64,000 nucleotides of DNA, from the NCBI GenBank assembly GCA_964235485.1, contig CAXSAZ010000010.1, positions 1 through 64,000 of the forward strand. Reading direction: 5' to 3'. This document shows positions 25,451 to 34,366 of the stretch, in pieces. The DNA is from CAHJXG01 sp964235485 (GTDB taxonomy: Bacteria; Pseudomonadota; Alphaproteobacteria; Acetobacterales; Acetobacteraceae). The stretch's first letter is position 1, and each line of letters starts with the position of its first letter. Below the pieces are notes generated by a model. That model was not told the DNA's origin, made no database searches, and worked only from the letters and a program-made list of their open reading frames with translations. Made by a program: the position numbers and the translations under genes.

Positions 25451-28400
25451 ATGAACATCTCCGCACCCTTCATCGCACGGCCGGTCGCGACCTGCTTGCT
25501 GGCTTTGGCCGTGCTGCTGGGGGGTGTGCTGGGCTACCGGACGCTGCCGGTGGCGGCGCTGCCCACGGTGGATTTCCCGACGATCCAGGTGACGACGCAG
25601 TTGCCGGGCGCGGGGCCGGACACGGTGGCGACGCTGATCACCGCGTCGCTGGAGCGGCAGTTCGGGCAGATCACCGGGCTATCGACCATGACCAGCACCA
25701 GCAGCGAGGGCACCAGCCAGATCACGCTGCAATTCAACCTGAGCCGCAAGCTGGACAGCGCGGCGCAGGACGTGCAGGCGGCGATCAACGCCGCGGCCGG
25801 CACGCTGCCGGCGAGCCTGCCCTACCCGCCCATCTACGCCAAGGTGAACCCGGCCGACGCGCCGATCCTGTCGCTCGCGCTCACCTCCGACAGCATCCCC
25901 ATCGACCGGATCAGCGACGCCGCCGACACGCTCTTGCAGCCGAAGCTCAGCCAGATCGACGGGGTGGGCAAGGTCACGGTGCAGGGCGGCTTGCGCCCGG
26001 CGGTGCGGGTGCGGGTCGATCCGGCGCGGGTCGCGGCCTACGGCCTGTCGATGGAGGACGTGCGCAACGCAGTCGCGTCCGCCAACGTGAACGGCGCCAA
26101 GGGCGGGTTCGACGGGCCGCGCCAGGCCTTTGCCCTGGGCGCCAACGACCAGCTCGTGACGCCGGCGGCCTACAAGGACCTGGTGATCGCCTACAAGAAT
26201 GCGTCCCCCGTCCGGCTGGAGGACGTGGGCACGGTGATCGGCGGCGTGGAGAACGACCGGGTCGCCGGCTGGTACAACGGCAACCCCGCCGTCGTCCTGG
26301 ACATCCAGCGGCAGCCCGGCGCCAACATCGTCGCCACCGTGGCGGCGATCAAGGACGCGCTGCCGGCCCTGCAGCGCGCCATCCCGGCGGCGGTGGCGAT
26401 GACGGTCGTGGTGGACCGCACGGAGACGATCCGCGCTTCCGTGAACGACGTGCAGTTCACCTTGATGCTGTCCATCGGCCTGGTCGTGTTCGTGATCTTC
26501 CTGTTCCTGCGCAGCGCGCGGGCCACGCTGATCCCGGCCATCGCCCTGCCGCTGTCGCTGATCGGCACTTTCGGGGTCATGGCGCTGTGCGGCTACAGCC
26601 TGGACAACCTGTCGCTCATGGCGCTGACCGTCGCCACCGGCTTCGTGGTGGACGACGCCATCGTGATGATCGAGAACGTCGTCCGCTACATCGAGGACGG
26701 GGTGCCGCCGCTGGAAGCCGCCTACCGTGGTGCTGCGCAGATCGGCTTCACCATCGTGTCGCTCACCGTGAGCCTGGTCGCGGTGTTCATCCCGCTGCTG
26801 TTCATGACGGGCGTGGTGGGCCGCTTGTTCAACGAGTTCGCGGTGGTGCTCAGCACATCGGTGGTCGTGTCGGCCGTGGTGTCGCTCACGTTGACCCCCA
26901 TGATGTGCGGGCGGCTGCTGCAGGCAAACGCGAAGCCGAACCGGCTGACGGGCTGGTTCGAGCACGGCTTCATCCGCCTGACCCGGGGCTACCAGCGCAC
27001 GCTCGCGGTGGCGCTCCGATATCAGGGCCTCGTGCTGCTGGTGGCGGTGGGCACGCTGGTCGGCACGGTGCTGCTGTATGTGGTGACGCCCAAGGGCTTC
27101 CTGCCGCAGCAGGACACCGGCGTGATCGTCGCGGTGACGGAAGCCTCGCAAAGCGCCTCCGTGCCGCGCATGGCGGCGCTGCAGACGCAGCTTGCGGAGG
27201 TGGCGCAGCGCGACCCGGCGGTGGCTGGGGTGGTGTCGTTCGTGGGCGCCGGCACCATCAACGCGACGCCCAACACCGGGCGGCTGACCATCGCCCTCAA
27301 GCCGCGGCGGGAGCGCGACCCGGCGCCCGCGGTGATCGCCCGGCTGCAAGCGGCGATGGGAGATGTGCCGGGCATGTCGGTGTTCATGCAGGCGGTGCAG
27401 GACATCCAGATCGGCACCCGCATCAGCCGCACCCAGTTCCAATACACCCTGATCGACACCGACCCGGAGGAGTTGGCGACCTGGGCGCCGCGGCTGCTCG
27501 CCCGGCTGCGCGCCATGCCGGACCTCCAGGATGTCGCGAGCGACCAGCAGACGGAGGGCTTCGCGACCCGCATCCAGGTGGACCGCGACGCGGCCATGCG
27601 CCTGGGCGTCACCATGCAGGAAATCCAGGACACGCTGTACGACGCCTTCGGGCAGCGGCAGATCAGCACGATCTTCAGCCAGGCCAACCAGTATCGCGTG
27701 GTGCTGGAAGCCGATCCCGAGTGGCAGGCCGACCCGCGCTCGCTGGACCGGCTGCGCGTGCCGGGGCTGAACGGGGCGCAGGTGCCGTTGTCGGCCATCG
27801 CCACCATCACCCGGGGCACGGCGCCGCTCGCGGTCACGCACCAGAGCCAGTTCCCGTCCACCACCATCAGCTTCAACCTGGCGCCGGGGTCGAGCCTCGG
27901 CCACGCCGTCGCGGCGGTGGCGCAGGCGGAGCGGGAGATGGGCCTGCCCTCTACCATCGTCGGCAGCTATTCCGGCGACGCGGCGGAGTTCCAGGCCAGC
28001 TTGGCGAGCGAGCCGTGGCTGATCGGGGCCGCGGTGGTGGTGATCTACATCGTGCTCGGCGTGCTGTACGAGAGCACGATCCACCCGGTCACCATCCTGT
28101 CCACCCTGCCGTCGGCCGGCATCGGCGCGCTGCTGGCGCTGCTGCTCGCCGGGCAGGACCTGTCCTTGGTGGCGCTGGTCGGCATCGTGCTGCTGATGGG
28201 CATCGTGAAGAAGAACGCGATCATGATGATCGACTTCGCCTTGGATGCGGAGCGGACACGCGGCCTGTCGCCGCCTGACGCGATCACCGAAGCGTGCCTG
28301 CTGCGCTTCCGCCCGATCATGATGACCACCGCGGCGGCTTTGCTGGGCGCGCTGCCCTTGGTGATCGAGAGCGGCACCGGGTCGGAGCTGCGCTACCCCT

Positions 28401-28537
28401 TGGGCCTGACCATCGTGGGCGGGCTGCTGCTGAGCCAGGTGCTGACGCTCTACACCACGCCGGTGATCTACCTGGCGTTCGAGCGGACCCGGCTGCGCTT
28501 CGCCCGGCCCGCGGCGGCGGCGACGCCGGCGGAGTGA
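25451..28537 (+). CDS. mdtB: RND multidrug efflux pump subunit, MdtB/MdtC type (first of pair)
   Basis: A 1028-residue proton-driven inner-membrane transporter of the HAE-1 group. The N-terminus MNISAPFIARPVATCLLALAVLL begins TM1, and two large periplasmic loops and 12 TM helices follow. The proton-relay aspartates are present in TM4 (ATGFVVDDAIVMIENVVRYIEDG, near residue 400), and TM11 has the GIVLLMGIVKKNAIMMIDFAL signature. YVVTPKGFLPQQDTG marks the second porter half. The HAE-type TM4 motif argues for organic substrates (drugs, bile-salt-like compounds) rather than metals. It is paired with a second pump gene eight bases downstream, as in mdtABC where B and C form a heterotrimer. Which member is B or C is assigned by order only. 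Confidence 0.95.
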   Translation: MNISAPFIARPVATCLLALAVLLGGVLGYRTLPVAALPTVDFPTIQVTTQLPGAGPDTVATLITASLERQFGQITGLSTMTSTSSEGTSQITLQFNLSRKLDSAAQDVQAAINAAAGTLPASLPYPPIYAKVNPADAPILSLALTSDSIPIDRISDAADTLLQPKLSQIDGVGKVTVQGGLRPAVRVRVDPARVAAYGLSMEDVRNAVASANVNGAKGGFDGPRQAFALGANDQLVTPAAYKDLVIAYKNASPVRLEDVGTVIGGVENDRVAGWYNGNPAVVLDIQRQPGANIVATVAAIKDALPALQRAIPAAVAMTVVVDRTETIRASVNDVQFTLMLSIGLVVFVIFLFLRSARATLIPAIALPLSLIGTFGVMALCGYSLDNLSLMALTVATGFVVDDAIVMIENVVRYIEDGVPPLEAAYRGAAQIGFTIVSLTVSLVAVFIPLLFMTGVVGRLFNEFAVVLSTSVVVSAVVSLTLTPMMCGRLLQANAKPNRLTGWFEHGFIRLTRGYQRTLAVALRYQGLVLLVAVGTLVGTVLLYVVTPKGFLPQQDTGVIVAVTEASQSASVPRMAALQTQLAEVAQRDPAVAGVVSFVGAGTINATPNTGRLTIALKPRRERDPAPAVIARLQAAMGDVPGMSVFMQAVQDIQIGTRISRTQFQYTLIDTDPEELATWAPRLLARLRAMPDLQDVASDQQTEGFATRIQVDRDAAMRLGVTMQEIQDTLYDAFGQRQISTIFSQANQYRVVLEADPEWQADPRSLDRLRVPGLNGAQVPLSAIATITRGTAPLAVTHQSQFPSTTISFNLAPGSSLGHAVAAVAQAEREMGLPSTIVGSYSGDAAEFQASLASEPWLIGAAVVVIYIVLGVLYESTIHPVTILSTLPSAGIGALLALLLAGQDLSLVALVGIVLLMGIVKKNAIMMIDFALDAERTRGLSPPDAITEACLLRFRPIMMTTAAALLGALPLVIESGTGSELRYPLGLTIVGGLLLSQVLTLYTTPVIYLAFERTRLRFARPAAAATPAE

Positions 28538-28544
28538 CCGGGGC

Positions 28545-31500
28545 ATGAACATCTCCGCGCCGTTCATCCGCCGCCCGGTCGCCACCTTCCTTTTGGCGCT
28601 GGGCCTGCTGCTGGTCGGCCTGGTCGCCGTGCGCTTCCTGCCGGTGGCGCCGCTGCCCTCCGTCGATATCCCGACGGTCGTGGTGTTCGCCGGGCGTCCC
28701 GGCGCCGATCCGGAAACCATGGCCGCCAGCATCGCCGCACCCCTGGAGCGCCGCCTGGGCGAAATCCCGGGCGTGACCGAGATCACCAGCACCAGTAGCA
28801 CCGGCAGCACCTCCATCGTCATCCAGTTCGACATCGACCGCCCCATCGAGGGGGCCGCGCACGACGTGCAGGCCGCGATCAACGCCGCCTACACCGACCT
28901 GCCCTCGGACCTGCCGACCCGGCCGTACTACCGCAAGTTCAACCCGGCCGAGGCGCCGATCCTCACCCTGTCCATGACCTCCGACGTGCTCAGCCCGGCG
29001 CAGGTGTTCGACGCCGCCGACACCATCCTGGCGCAGCGGCTGAGCCAGGTCGAGGGTGTGGCGCAAGTACAGGTGAACGGCGCGGAGAAGCCCGCGGTGC
29101 GCGTGCGGCTCAACCCGGCGGCGCTGCAGGCGGCGGGCCTCAGCAGCCAGGATGTTTACGCGGCCATACGCAGCGCCAACGTGAACGGCCCGGTGGGCGG
29201 CTTCCAAGGGCCGCAGCGCGCCGAAACCATCGAGCTGAACGGCCAGATCACCCAGGCCGCCGACTACGCCCGGCTGGTGCTGAAATCGGCGAACGGCGCC
29301 ACGGTCCGGCTGGGCGACGTGGCGGAGGTGCTGGACAGCGTGGCCAACACCAAGCTCGCGGCTTGGGAAGGCACGGAGCGGGCCATCCTGCTGACGCTGA
29401 CCAAGACCGCCGGGGCCAACGTGATCGACACGGTGGACCGGGTGCGCGCGGCGCTGCCGCAACTGCTGAAGTGGATACCGCCCGACATCCGCGTGACCAC
29501 CATTTCCGACCGCACCGCGACCATCCGGGCCAGCGTCGAGGACGTGGAATGGACGCTGCTGATCAGCATCGCGCTGGTGCTGATGGTGGTGGCGTTGTTC
29601 ATGCGCCGGCTGGTGCCGACGCTGGCCGCGGCGGTGACGGTGCCGCTCTCCATCGCGGGCACGCTGGGGGCGATGTACCTGCTGGGGTTCAGCCTCAACA
29701 ACTTCTCGCTCATGGCACTCACGATCTCGGTCGGCTTCGTGGTCGATGACGCCATCGTCATGATCGAGAACATCTTCCGCCATCAGCAGCGCGGGCTTTC
29801 GCCGATGCAGGCGGCGTTGGTCGGGTCGCGGCAGATCGGCTTCACCGTGGTGTCGATCAGCATCTCGCTGGTGGCCGTGTTCATCCCGATCCTGTTCATG
29901 GGCGGCATCCTGGGCAAGCTGTTCCACGAGTTCGCGACCGTGCTGACGGTTGCCATCGGGTTGTCGGCCGTGGTGTCGCTGACGCTCACCCCCATGATGT
30001 GCGGGCGGTTCATGGGGCCGCACGCGCCGCCGCGCGGCGTATGGGGCTGGATCGACCGCACGGTGGACCGCGGGTTCGGCTGGGCGCAGCGCGCCTATCT
30101 CCGCACCCTGGACTGGGCGCTGCGCTGGCGCCGGCTGATGCTGCTGGTGACGCTTGCGGTCGTGGTCGGCACCGTCAAGCTGTATGGCACCGTGCCCAAG
30201 GGCTTCCTGCCGATCCAGGACACCGGGCTGCTGATGGGCATGACCACCGCCAGCCCCGACATCAGCTTCGACGCCATGGCCGCCCGGCAGAAGCGCGTCG
30301 TGGACGTTTTGCTGTCCGACCCGGCCATCCAGAGCGTCGGCAGCACCATCGGCATCACCAATGGCTGGTCCAGCATCAACCGCGGGCAGCTCACCGTGTC
30401 GCTGAAGCCGCTGGCCGAGCGCAAGATCAGCAGCGAGCAGGTGCTGCAGCGGCTGCGGCCCAAGCTGATGCAGATGTCGGGCATCCAGACCAACATGTGG
30501 TCGGCGCAGGACCTCCGCGGCGGCGGCCGGTCGGGCGGCAGCGGGTTCCAGTTCGTGCTGCTGGACCAGGATTTGGACGAGCTGCGGACCTGGACGCTGC
30601 GGCTGCAGGAGGCGCTGCGCGGCGTGCACGGCATCGAGGACGTGTCGAGCGACCAGGACCGCCCGGGTCCCCAGGCCAACGTCACCATCGACCGGGAAGC
30701 GGCGTCCCGCCTCGGCGTCCCGGTGAGCGCCATCGACGCGGCGCTGAGCAACGCCTACTCGCAGCGCCAGATTTCCGTGATCTACACGCAGCGCAACCAG
30801 TATCGCGTGGTGCTGGAAACGCTGCCGGGCTTGCAGACCGACCCGGCGCTGCTGGACCACTTGTACGTGCCCGGCGCGGGCGGCCAGCAGGTGCCGATCA
30901 GCAGCGTGATCCGCACGGACCGGGCGACCGCGCCGCTCGCGGTGCGCCACCAGTCGCAGTTCCCTTCCGCCAGCATCAGCTTCAACCTGCTGCCCGGCAC
31001 CTCGCAAAGCGACGCCATCGCGCTGGTCACGGAGACCGCCCGCAACCTGCGTATGCCGGAGGGGGTGCGGACCGAGTTCGCGGGCAACGCCAAGTTCCTG
31101 CAGCAATCGCTGGCCAGCCAGCCCTTCCTGATCGGGGCGGCGCTCATCTCGATCTACATCGTGCTCGGCGTGCTGTACGAGAGCTGGCTGCACCCGCTGA
31201 CCATCATCTCGACCCTGCCGTCCGCCGGGCTGGGGGCGCTGCTGGCCGTGCTGGTGACCGGGGGCGAGCTGGACGTGCTGTCCATCATCGGCATCGTGCT
31301 GCTGATGGGCATCGTGAAGAAGAACGCGATCATGCTGGTCGATTTCGCGCTGGAAGCGGAGCGGGAACTTGGCATGACCCCGCACGCGGCGATCCTGGAA
31401 GCCTGCCGGGAACGGTTCCGGCCGATCATCATGACGACGCTTGCGGCGCTGCTGGGCGCGGTGCCGCTGGCGCTGGCCTCCGGCACCGGGGCGGAGTTCC

Positions 31501-31649
31501 GCCGCCCGCTCGGCATCGCGATCTGCGGCGGGCTGATCGTGTCGCAGATCCTGACGCTTTACACGACGCCGGTGATCTACCTGGCGCTGGAAAAGCTGGC
31601 GACGGGGCGGCGGGCGCGGGCCGCGGTCAATCCGCTGCCTGCGGAATAG
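28545..31649 (+). CDS. mdtC: RND multidrug efflux pump subunit, MdtB/MdtC type (second of pair)
   Basis: A 1034-residue paralogue of the preceding pump with the same landmarks: N-terminus MNISAPFIRRPVATFLLALGLLL, TM4 SVGFVVDDAIVMIENIFRHQQRG with the two proton-relay aspartates, TVPKGFLPIQDTGLLMGMT, and TM11 GIVLLMGIVKKNAIMLVDFAL. Both copies retain the proton-relay Asp pair, so on sequence alone neither is obviously inactive. The 3' end overlaps the convergent GH15 gene by 23 bp, so the two transcripts collide at their ends. Confidence 0.95.
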   Translation: MNISAPFIRRPVATFLLALGLLLVGLVAVRFLPVAPLPSVDIPTVVVFAGRPGADPETMAASIAAPLERRLGEIPGVTEITSTSSTGSTSIVIQFDIDRPIEGAAHDVQAAINAAYTDLPSDLPTRPYYRKFNPAEAPILTLSMTSDVLSPAQVFDAADTILAQRLSQVEGVAQVQVNGAEKPAVRVRLNPAALQAAGLSSQDVYAAIRSANVNGPVGGFQGPQRAETIELNGQITQAADYARLVLKSANGATVRLGDVAEVLDSVANTKLAAWEGTERAILLTLTKTAGANVIDTVDRVRAALPQLLKWIPPDIRVTTISDRTATIRASVEDVEWTLLISIALVLMVVALFMRRLVPTLAAAVTVPLSIAGTLGAMYLLGFSLNNFSLMALTISVGFVVDDAIVMIENIFRHQQRGLSPMQAALVGSRQIGFTVVSISISLVAVFIPILFMGGILGKLFHEFATVLTVAIGLSAVVSLTLTPMMCGRFMGPHAPPRGVWGWIDRTVDRGFGWAQRAYLRTLDWALRWRRLMLLVTLAVVVGTVKLYGTVPKGFLPIQDTGLLMGMTTASPDISFDAMAARQKRVVDVLLSDPAIQSVGSTIGITNGWSSINRGQLTVSLKPLAERKISSEQVLQRLRPKLMQMSGIQTNMWSAQDLRGGGRSGGSGFQFVLLDQDLDELRTWTLRLQEALRGVHGIEDVSSDQDRPGPQANVTIDREAASRLGVPVSAIDAALSNAYSQRQISVIYTQRNQYRVVLETLPGLQTDPALLDHLYVPGAGGQQVPISSVIRTDRATAPLAVRHQSQFPSASISFNLLPGTSQSDAIALVTETARNLRMPEGVRTEFAGNAKFLQQSLASQPFLIGAALISIYIVLGVLYESWLHPLTIISTLPSAGLGALLAVLVTGGELDVLSIIGIVLLMGIVKKNAIMLVDFALEAERELGMTPHAAILEACRERFRPIIMTTLAALLGAVPLALASGTGAEFRRPLGIAICGGLIVSQILTLYTTPVIYLALEKLATGRRARAAVNPLPAE

Positions 31650-33474
31650 GCGTTGGGGGAACCGCGCGGTCGATGGCCTCGCCGGACAGGGTGAGCGCCG
31701 TGGTGATAAGCGCCACGTGGCTGAACGCCTGCGGGAAGTTGCCGGTGAAGCGGCCGGCCTTGGGGTCGTACTCCTCGCTCAGCAGGCCCACGTCGTTGCA
31801 CAGCGCCAGCAGGCGCTCGAACAAGGCGCGTGCTTCCGCCTTGCGGCCCTGCAGGTGCATGGCCGACGCCAGCCAGAAGCTGCACGCCAGGAAGGCGCCC
31901 TCCCCGGCCGGCAGCCCGTCCTTGCCGTCGTCCGTGCGGTAGCGCAGCACGAAGCCGTCCACCAGCAGGTCGCGCTCGATGGCGGCGACGGTGCCGCGGA
32001 TGCGCGGATCGTCGTGCGGCAGGAAGCCCAGGAGCGGGATCAGCAGCAGGCTGGCGTCGAGCGCCTCCGCGCCGAAGCTCTGCACGAAGCTGCCGAGCTT
32101 CTCGCTGTAACCGTCTCGGCACACCGCGGCATGGATGGCGTCGCGGGTTTCGCGCCATTGATCGAGGGGCGCTTCCAGGCCGAACGTCTCCGCATCGCTG
32201 ATGCCGCGGTCAAAGGCGACCCAGGCCATGACCTTGCTGAAGGTGAAGTGACGCCGCCCGCCGCGGGTTTCCCACAGCCCCTCGTCCGGCTGCTGCCAGA
32301 TGCTGTCGAGGTGGCTCAGCAAGGCGCGCTGCAACGACCAGGTCTGGGTGTTGGTCAGCAGCGCGGCGCACCGCGCCTGGTGCAGCGCGTCCATCACCTC
32401 GCCGAACACGTCGAGCTGCAGTTGGGTCGCGGCGGCGTTGCCGAGGCGCACCGGGGCGGCGCCCTGGTAGCCCGGCAGGAAATCGACCGTCGTTTCCTCC
32501 AGCCTTCGCTCGCCGGCGATGCCGTACATGATCTGCACCTGCTCGGGGCTGCCGGCGATGCTGCGGTGCAGCCATTCGGCCCAGGCCTTGGCCTCGTCGT
32601 AATAGCCGGTGGACATGAACGCGAACAAGGTGATGGTGGCGTCGCGCAGCCAGCAGAACCGGTAATCCCAGTTGCGCGGGCCTTTCAGCGCCTCGGGCAA
32701 GGAGGTGGTGGGGGCGGCGACGATGCCGCCGGTGGGCGCGTAGGTCAGGCATTTCAGCGTGAGCAGCGAGCGGCGCACCGCCGACGCCCAGGGGCCGTCA
32801 TACGACATGCGGCTGGACCACGCGGCCCAAACCTTTTCCGTGCGATACAGCGCGTCGTCCGTGTCGATGCTGAGCGGCACCGGCAGGTGCGAGGCGCTGT
32901 GGGTCAGCACGAAGCTGACGGACTGGCCTTCCGAAACCGTGAAGTCGGCGACGGTCTGCATCGACTCGCCGTGCAGCGCCACGTCCGTGCGCAGCACCAC
33001 CATCTCCGGCCCGGCGATCGCCACGATGCCGTTGCCGCCCTGCCGCCTGGTGACCCAAGGAACGGACGCGCCGTAGTCGAAGCGCAGCGACAGCTCCATC
33101 CGCATCGGCACGGCGCCGCGCCGGCCCTCCACGATGCGGACGATGCAACTGTTCGGGCTTTCCGGCACCATGAAATCGACGACGACGACCTCACCGTCCG
33201 GAGTGTCGAACGTGGTTTCCAGCACCAGGCTGCCATCCCGGTAGCGGCGGGTGGCCGGTCCGGTCTGCGACTTGGGCGCCAGCAGGAAGCGGCCGTGCTC
33301 CTCGTTGCCCAGCAGGGCGGCAAAGCAGGCGGCGCTGTCGAACCGCGGCCAGCACAGCCAATCGATGCTGCCGTTGCGCCCCACCAGCGCGGCGGTGGTG
33401 CAGTCGCCGATCAGGGCATAGTCCTCGATGGGCAGCGCGTTGGCCAAGGTCTGGTCAACCGAAGTCTGGTCCAT
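31627..33474 (-). CDS. Glycoside hydrolase family 15 protein (glucoamylase / trehalase-like)
   Basis: A 615-residue GH15 enzyme with an N-terminal beta-sandwich domain (PIEDYALIGDCTTAALVGRNGSIDWLCWPRFDSAACFAALLG) and a C-terminal (alpha/alpha)6 barrel. The barrel carries the acid/base region GPRNWDYRFCWLRDATITLFAF (about 270-290) and the second catalytic Glu in the LLSEEYDPKAGRFTGNFPQAFSHVALI block near the end. Bacterial members hydrolyse alpha-glucans or trehalose; specificity cannot be read. No signal peptide is visible, so it is likely cytoplasmic. It is 3 bp upstream of a co-directional alpha/beta hydrolase gene's stop and overlaps mdtC at its own 3' end. Confidence 0.93.
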   Translation of the reverse strand: MDQTSVDQTLANALPIEDYALIGDCTTAALVGRNGSIDWLCWPRFDSAACFAALLGNEEHGRFLLAPKSQTGPATRRYRDGSLVLETTFDTPDGEVVVVDFMVPESPNSCIVRIVEGRRGAVPMRMELSLRFDYGASVPWVTRRQGGNGIVAIAGPEMVVLRTDVALHGESMQTVADFTVSEGQSVSFVLTHSASHLPVPLSIDTDDALYRTEKVWAAWSSRMSYDGPWASAVRRSLLTLKCLTYAPTGGIVAAPTTSLPEALKGPRNWDYRFCWLRDATITLFAFMSTGYYDEAKAWAEWLHRSIAGSPEQVQIMYGIAGERRLEETTVDFLPGYQGAAPVRLGNAAATQLQLDVFGEVMDALHQARCAALLTNTQTWSLQRALLSHLDSIWQQPDEGLWETRGGRRHFTFSKVMAWVAFDRGISDAETFGLEAPLDQWRETRDAIHAAVCRDGYSEKLGSFVQSFGAEALDASLLLIPLLGFLPHDDPRIRGTVAAIERDLLVDGFVLRYRTDDGKDGLPAGEGAFLACSFWLASAMHLQGRKAEARALFERLLALCNDVGLLSEEYDPKAGRFTGNFPQAFSHVALITTALTLSGEAIDRAVPPTPIPQAAD

Positions 33475-33477
33475 GGC

Positions 33478-34218
33478 TTAGTGTAGCCTCCGTGTCGTGG
33501 GGAGCGTGGCGTCGATCCATTCGCGCATGAGGCGCGCGGCAGTGTCCGGCCGTTCCATGGGCAGCAGGTGCCCGGCGCCTTCTACCACACGCAGCGCGGC
33601 GCCGGGCACGAGGCCCGCGATCTCGGCCGAAAGGTCGGGGGGCGTGAGCTGGTCGCCGGCGCCCACGGCCACCAGCGTGGGCACGGCGATGCGCGGCAGG
33701 GCCGGGCGGCTGTCCGGCCGGGACATGATGGCGGCCTGCTGGCGCAGAAAGGCGTCCGGCCCGACCCGGGCGGCCATTGCCATCACTTCTTCGCACAGCG
33801 CCGCGTCGCCGAGCCGTCCGGGGTGCAGCAGCAGCGGCAGCAGGCGCGGGGTCACGCCCTTGAACCGCCCGCCGCGGGCGGCCAGCGCCATCAGGCCGCG
33901 GCGGCGCCGCGCCTGCTCCGGCGTGTCGGGACGCGCGCTGGTGTCCATCAGGCATAGGCCGCTCACCCGCTCCGGCACGCGGCGCACCATAGCCATGGCC
34001 GCATAGCCGCCCATGCTCAGCCCGGCCACGGCGAACCGGCCGGGCGCCGCGGCCAGCGCACGCGCCGCCATGCCGTCGAGCGTGTCGTCCTGCGTGCAAT
34101 CCGCCACGATGCAGCGCACGGCGTCGGACAGCGCCGCCACCTGGTCGCGCCACAGCCGCGCGTCGCACAGCAAGCCCGGGAACAGCAGCAATGGCGGCCT
34201 GGCATCCCGATGTGTCAC
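33478..34218 (-). CDS. Alpha/beta-hydrolase fold protein (function unassigned)
   Basis: A 246-residue hydrolase. It has LLLFPGLLCDARLWRDQVAAL near the N-terminus (oxyanion-hole region), the nucleophile elbow GLSMGGYAAM around residue 70, Asp in VGAGDQLTPPDLS and the catalytic His in EGAGHLLPMERP near the C-terminus. The family is broad (esterases, lactonases, dehalogenases), so substrate is open. I choose a GTG start at 34218 with AAGG five bases upstream; the frame remains open to 34542 but that part is antisense to the helicase leader. The GH15 gene begins 3 bp after its stop on the same strand, so they are probably co-transcribed. Confidence 0.82.
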   Translation of the reverse strand: MTHRDARPPLLLFPGLLCDARLWRDQVAALSDAVRCIVADCTQDDTLDGMAARALAAAPGRFAVAGLSMGGYAAMAMVRRVPERVSGLCLMDTSARPDTPEQARRRRGLMALAARGGRFKGVTPRLLPLLLHPGRLGDAALCEEVMAMAARVGPDAFLRQQAAIMSRPDSRPALPRIAVPTLVAVGAGDQLTPPDLSAEIAGLVPGAALRVVEGAGHLLPMERPDTAARLMREWIDATLPTTRRLH

Positions 34219-34261
34219 GTCCGCCTTGCGTTCATACAACGTCGGATTTACTGCGAAAAGC

Positions 34262-34290
34262 TTGACTTTTGTCAATGTTTTCCCGATATC
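34262..34290 (+). promoter_or_regulatory. Candidate promoter of the DEAD-box helicase
   Basis: TTGACT (34262-34267) and GATATC (34285-34290) are separated by 17 bp in an AT-richer stretch. The -35 is good and the -10 is weak. TTGAC-TTTT-GTCAA (34262-34275) also forms a perfect small inverted repeat, so a repressor site is possible. Confidence 0.35.
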
Positions 34291-34366
34291 CCGGCTGCCG
34301 CGCGCTTCTTGCCGCGCTCGCCGCGCGACGGCGATAAGCCACCCCATACCGTATCGAGATGTATTT

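Noticed and set aside
25679..31385. Very long minus-strand frames (1067 and 1022 codons) opposite the two RND pumps
   Set aside because: His/Gln/Arg-rich composition with no domains; pump genes on the plus strand show clear proton-relay and porter motifs.
34013..34366. Extension of the DEAD-box helicase frame upstream to 34013
   Set aside because: The added 118 codons are antisense to the alpha/beta hydrolase and have no helicase similarity; a candidate promoter lies inside them.
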